Below, in pieces: positions 42,061 to 44,130 of a stretch of 44,130 nucleotides of DNA. The position numbers and the translations under genes are program-made. The stretch comes from Chara braunii (Eukaryota; Streptophyta; Charophyceae; Charales; Characeae): the NCBI GenBank assembly GCA_003427395.1, contig BFEA01000232.1, positions 938,469-982,598 on the forward strand, read 5' to 3'. The notes beneath the pieces were generated by a model. That model ran no database searches and was not told where the DNA came from. It worked only from the letters and a program-made list of their open reading frames with translations. Within the stretch, counting starts at the first letter, position 1, and each line of letters opens with the position of its first letter.

Positions 42061-43580
42061 CTTAGGGCCGAAGCAAGGGTCCGTAAACTTGAGACTGTGA
42101 GGGAAGCTACAAAAGTTGTAGAAAGAACGTTAGCAACAGCGGCGGCTAGCGCAATAGCAATGACTACATCTGCGACATCGTTTGTGGCAACCTCGTCTGG
42201 TTTCTCGTTGGAAATGTCGGACAATACTGGACAGTCCATCTCCAGTACGACAGTATCAGGAACTAGTCAGATGGCGGGCGTGCAGTCCAACTCGCCGCCT
42301 CCACGCACCAGGGAGCAGATGGAGCTCCAACAAGTAGAGTGAATCTGCTTAAGGCTAGAAGAGGAACTTAAAAAGGCTACTGAAAGATAATGAAATTAGA
42401 AATAGAGGTGTCTAACTGGAGGGTAGGGCAGCAGACAAAGCTGCTCTAGAGGGGTTAGATGACTCGACTCTTGACAACACCACAAAGACTCTCAAGGCGA
42501 GCATTATGTCCATGCACACATACATGAACACCAAGTTGGACGCTATCCAAAACATCCTAGACCAGATCCTGAATGCCATGCACATGCCAGGAGTCAGGCC
42601 AACAATTTTGCCATCACTGCCATTCTCGGCGATGACAAGCCCGTATCCGCCTCAGGCTGGTACCACACCAAGCGGTACTTCAACAGCAGCAGCACAAACT
42701 GTTGCGTCTATTTCTTCTAATCCACCGGTCAGAGCTACACCACAACCGACCCCAGTCTCACTAGTGGGACAGCAGCCACCATGTACCCCAAAACCTCATT
42801 GAAACCACCCTCCACCTTCTCAGGTGATTAGAAGGAGGAGGCTCTCGACATATGGTTGAGAATGGTTCCAATGTGGGTAAGGGCGAAGAGGACGCTGGTA
42901 AAGGAGGAAGTGTTAATTGTTGCATCCTACTTAAAGGGTTCAGTAGCTTGTTGGCTAAACGGATTCGTAGTATCGAAGGGATTCAACAAGAACATGGGTG
43001 ATTGGGCTAAGACCCATACCCTGGAGAGCTTTATGGACTTGGTGGAAGCACGATGCCACAACCCACAACAAACACAAATTACCACTGATGGGTTGTTGAA
43101 ACTTGATGCTAAAAAGTACAAGTCCGTGCACGAACTCACCAATACCATAGAGCATTTGATTTTTGTCCCTGGGGTACAAAACAATCCACAGGTCTTGTAA
43201 ACCATGTTCTCGAGGTGTCTTCCCACAGACATCAAGAACTTGCTAGCCACCGTGGCTCGGTTAGAGTATCACATGTTTGAGATCTTTAGCAAATAGGCCT
43301 TAGATTTAGAGGCTACGCTAGGATGTGCTCAGACACTCTCTACAGACGGAAGAAAGAAGACGAGTCCACACGAATGGAAGAAGAAGGGTAATGGTACTCG
43401 GACCGAGATCGAGGATTTCTCGGACCTTGTAGACGGTACAAAGTTAGAAAGCGAGGGTAGTGTTGAGGGTAGCAGCCTCACTGCAGTAGTAAAAAGAAAG
43501 GTAGGTGGCTGCAGCAAGGGCGGTCAACAGACGAGTCAGGGGCAAACCCCCAACCCGAACAAGATAGCGGCTTGGGTTTG
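42061..43580 (+). pseudogene. Ty3/gypsy gag of the third element (decayed)
   Basis: Structural Gag. An N-terminal Ala/Ser/Thr-rich part (REATKVVERTLATAAASA, frame 1) ends in a stop at about 42,340. A second part in frame 2 has a helical segment (MNTKLDAIQNILDQILNAMH) and a Pro/Thr/Ser-rich linker. The conserved gag domain, again in frame 1 after a shift near 42,790, has FSGD, a stop, EALDIWLRMV, ASYLKGSVACWLNGF, GDWAKTHTLESFMDLVEARC and KYKSVHELTNTIEHL. After a stop at 43,198, MFSRCLPTDIKNLLATV follows, then another stop at 43,294. An open basic/acidic tail runs to about 43,580. GDWAKT matches GEWAKT of the gag at 28,045, so the two are related. No pol is present before the window changes character. 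Confidence 0.85.
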
Positions 43581-44130
43581 AGCGGGTTTGGATCAAGAGG
43601 TGTGGCGGGACCGTTATTCTCAGGGCGCTTGCATTAATGGCGGTGAGTATGGCATGGTAACCCCCCGGACGTCCGGACCGTGTTCCAGACAGTTCGGTGT
43701 CCGGTGTCCAATCCCCATGTTTGGATGGAGGCCCCTGGGGCAAAAAAAATAAAAAAAAATGGGGCCCAGGACGTTTGTCGGGTCCTAGCCGCCCCTCCAA
43801 AAATAACGGGGTGGTTTTTAAGTGTCCTTTCACCCCACCGGACATGGCCTAGAGGTCCAGACACAAGACACTGCAGGTTTTTGAGGTGGCGGGTTTCGCA
43901 CAGGCCCGAGCAATTTCAAAGGGGCCGTTTCGACGTGGCGCCCGCNGCTCCTGCCCGTTAGGGGGGGGGGGGAGAGAGAGAGAGAGAGAGAGAGAGCACT
44001 AATAGTGCTGCCAGTCTGAAGACTCTGAGGTTCTGAATTGAACTGCAAAGCTCGAACTGTTAAGTTATATATGAAGTTATGAACTTTAATTACTAAATCC
44101 AAAGTTCAAAGTTCAAAGTTAATCATACTT
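43581..44130. other. Terminal stretch with poly(G)/GA microsatellite
   Basis: Nothing coding is recognised. A run of G followed by GA repeats lies at 43,961-43,996, followed by GCACTAATAGTGC, a small hairpin. At the end AAAGTTC is repeated three times (44,101-44,119), with the complement GAACTTTA at 44,080. Confidence 0.6.

Noticed and set aside
44080-44120. AAAGTTC repeats as a telomere-like end
   Set aside because: Only three units, not a known telomere motif, and the window end is arbitrary.

Overview
This window looks like intergenic DNA from a large, repeat-rich eukaryotic genome, most likely a streptophyte (land plant or charophyte alga). The support is threefold: relics of Ty3/gypsy LTR retrotransposons, primer-binding sites matching plant-type initiator-tRNA-Met, and a U6 snRNA-like sequence with the plant-type 5' stem-loop. 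A charophyte such as Chara is my best guess from the look of the gag proteins, but I cannot verify it here. I found no convincing intact host protein-coding gene. Nearly all long ORFs are shadows of microsatellites or lie in non-coding repeats.

Layout. 1-5,245: low-quality sequence with many single Ns and a 30-bp minisatellite. 5,246-10,410: a broken Ty3/gypsy element on the minus strand (gag, protease, RT, RNase H, integrase). Its leader is split by a 1.26-kb terminal-inverted-repeat element, which itself contains a hAT-like MITE. About 10,411-15,440 (repeat A) and 21,090-25,960 (repeat B): two diverged direct copies of a roughly 5-kb ORF-less repeat rich in hairpins, with TATA-like and intron-like signals. 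15,450-17,575: two successive tandem arrays. 17,575-19,230: simple repeats and a roughly 50-bp minisatellite. 25,961-29,814: an LTR, a primer-binding site, a leader and a decayed gag of the same gypsy family as the minus-strand relic. 29,778-30,492: two related palindromes. 31,600-31,704: the U6-like sequence. 32,066-32,529: a triplicated 139-bp unit containing an intact Nextera (Tn5 mosaic-end) junction adapter, which is an assembly artefact. 37,285-37,998: an array of hairpins with a constant loop and covarying stems. 38,280-39,150: a roughly 122-bp tandem repeat interrupted by a second copy of the MITE. 40,590-43,580: a third gypsy relic with a primer-binding site and decayed gag.

The most unusual signal is the array at 37.3-38.0 kb. 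The same 19-base segment recurs about nine times, and in most copies it is flanked by arms that differ between copies but stay complementary within a copy. Smaller examples of compensatory arm changes occur in the two palindromes near 30 kb and in a CACTAGTG hairpin shared by repeats A and B. These suggest selection on RNA or cruciform structure, or a mechanism that regenerates inverted arms. All interpretation is from sequence reading alone; no alignment, folding or database search was run.
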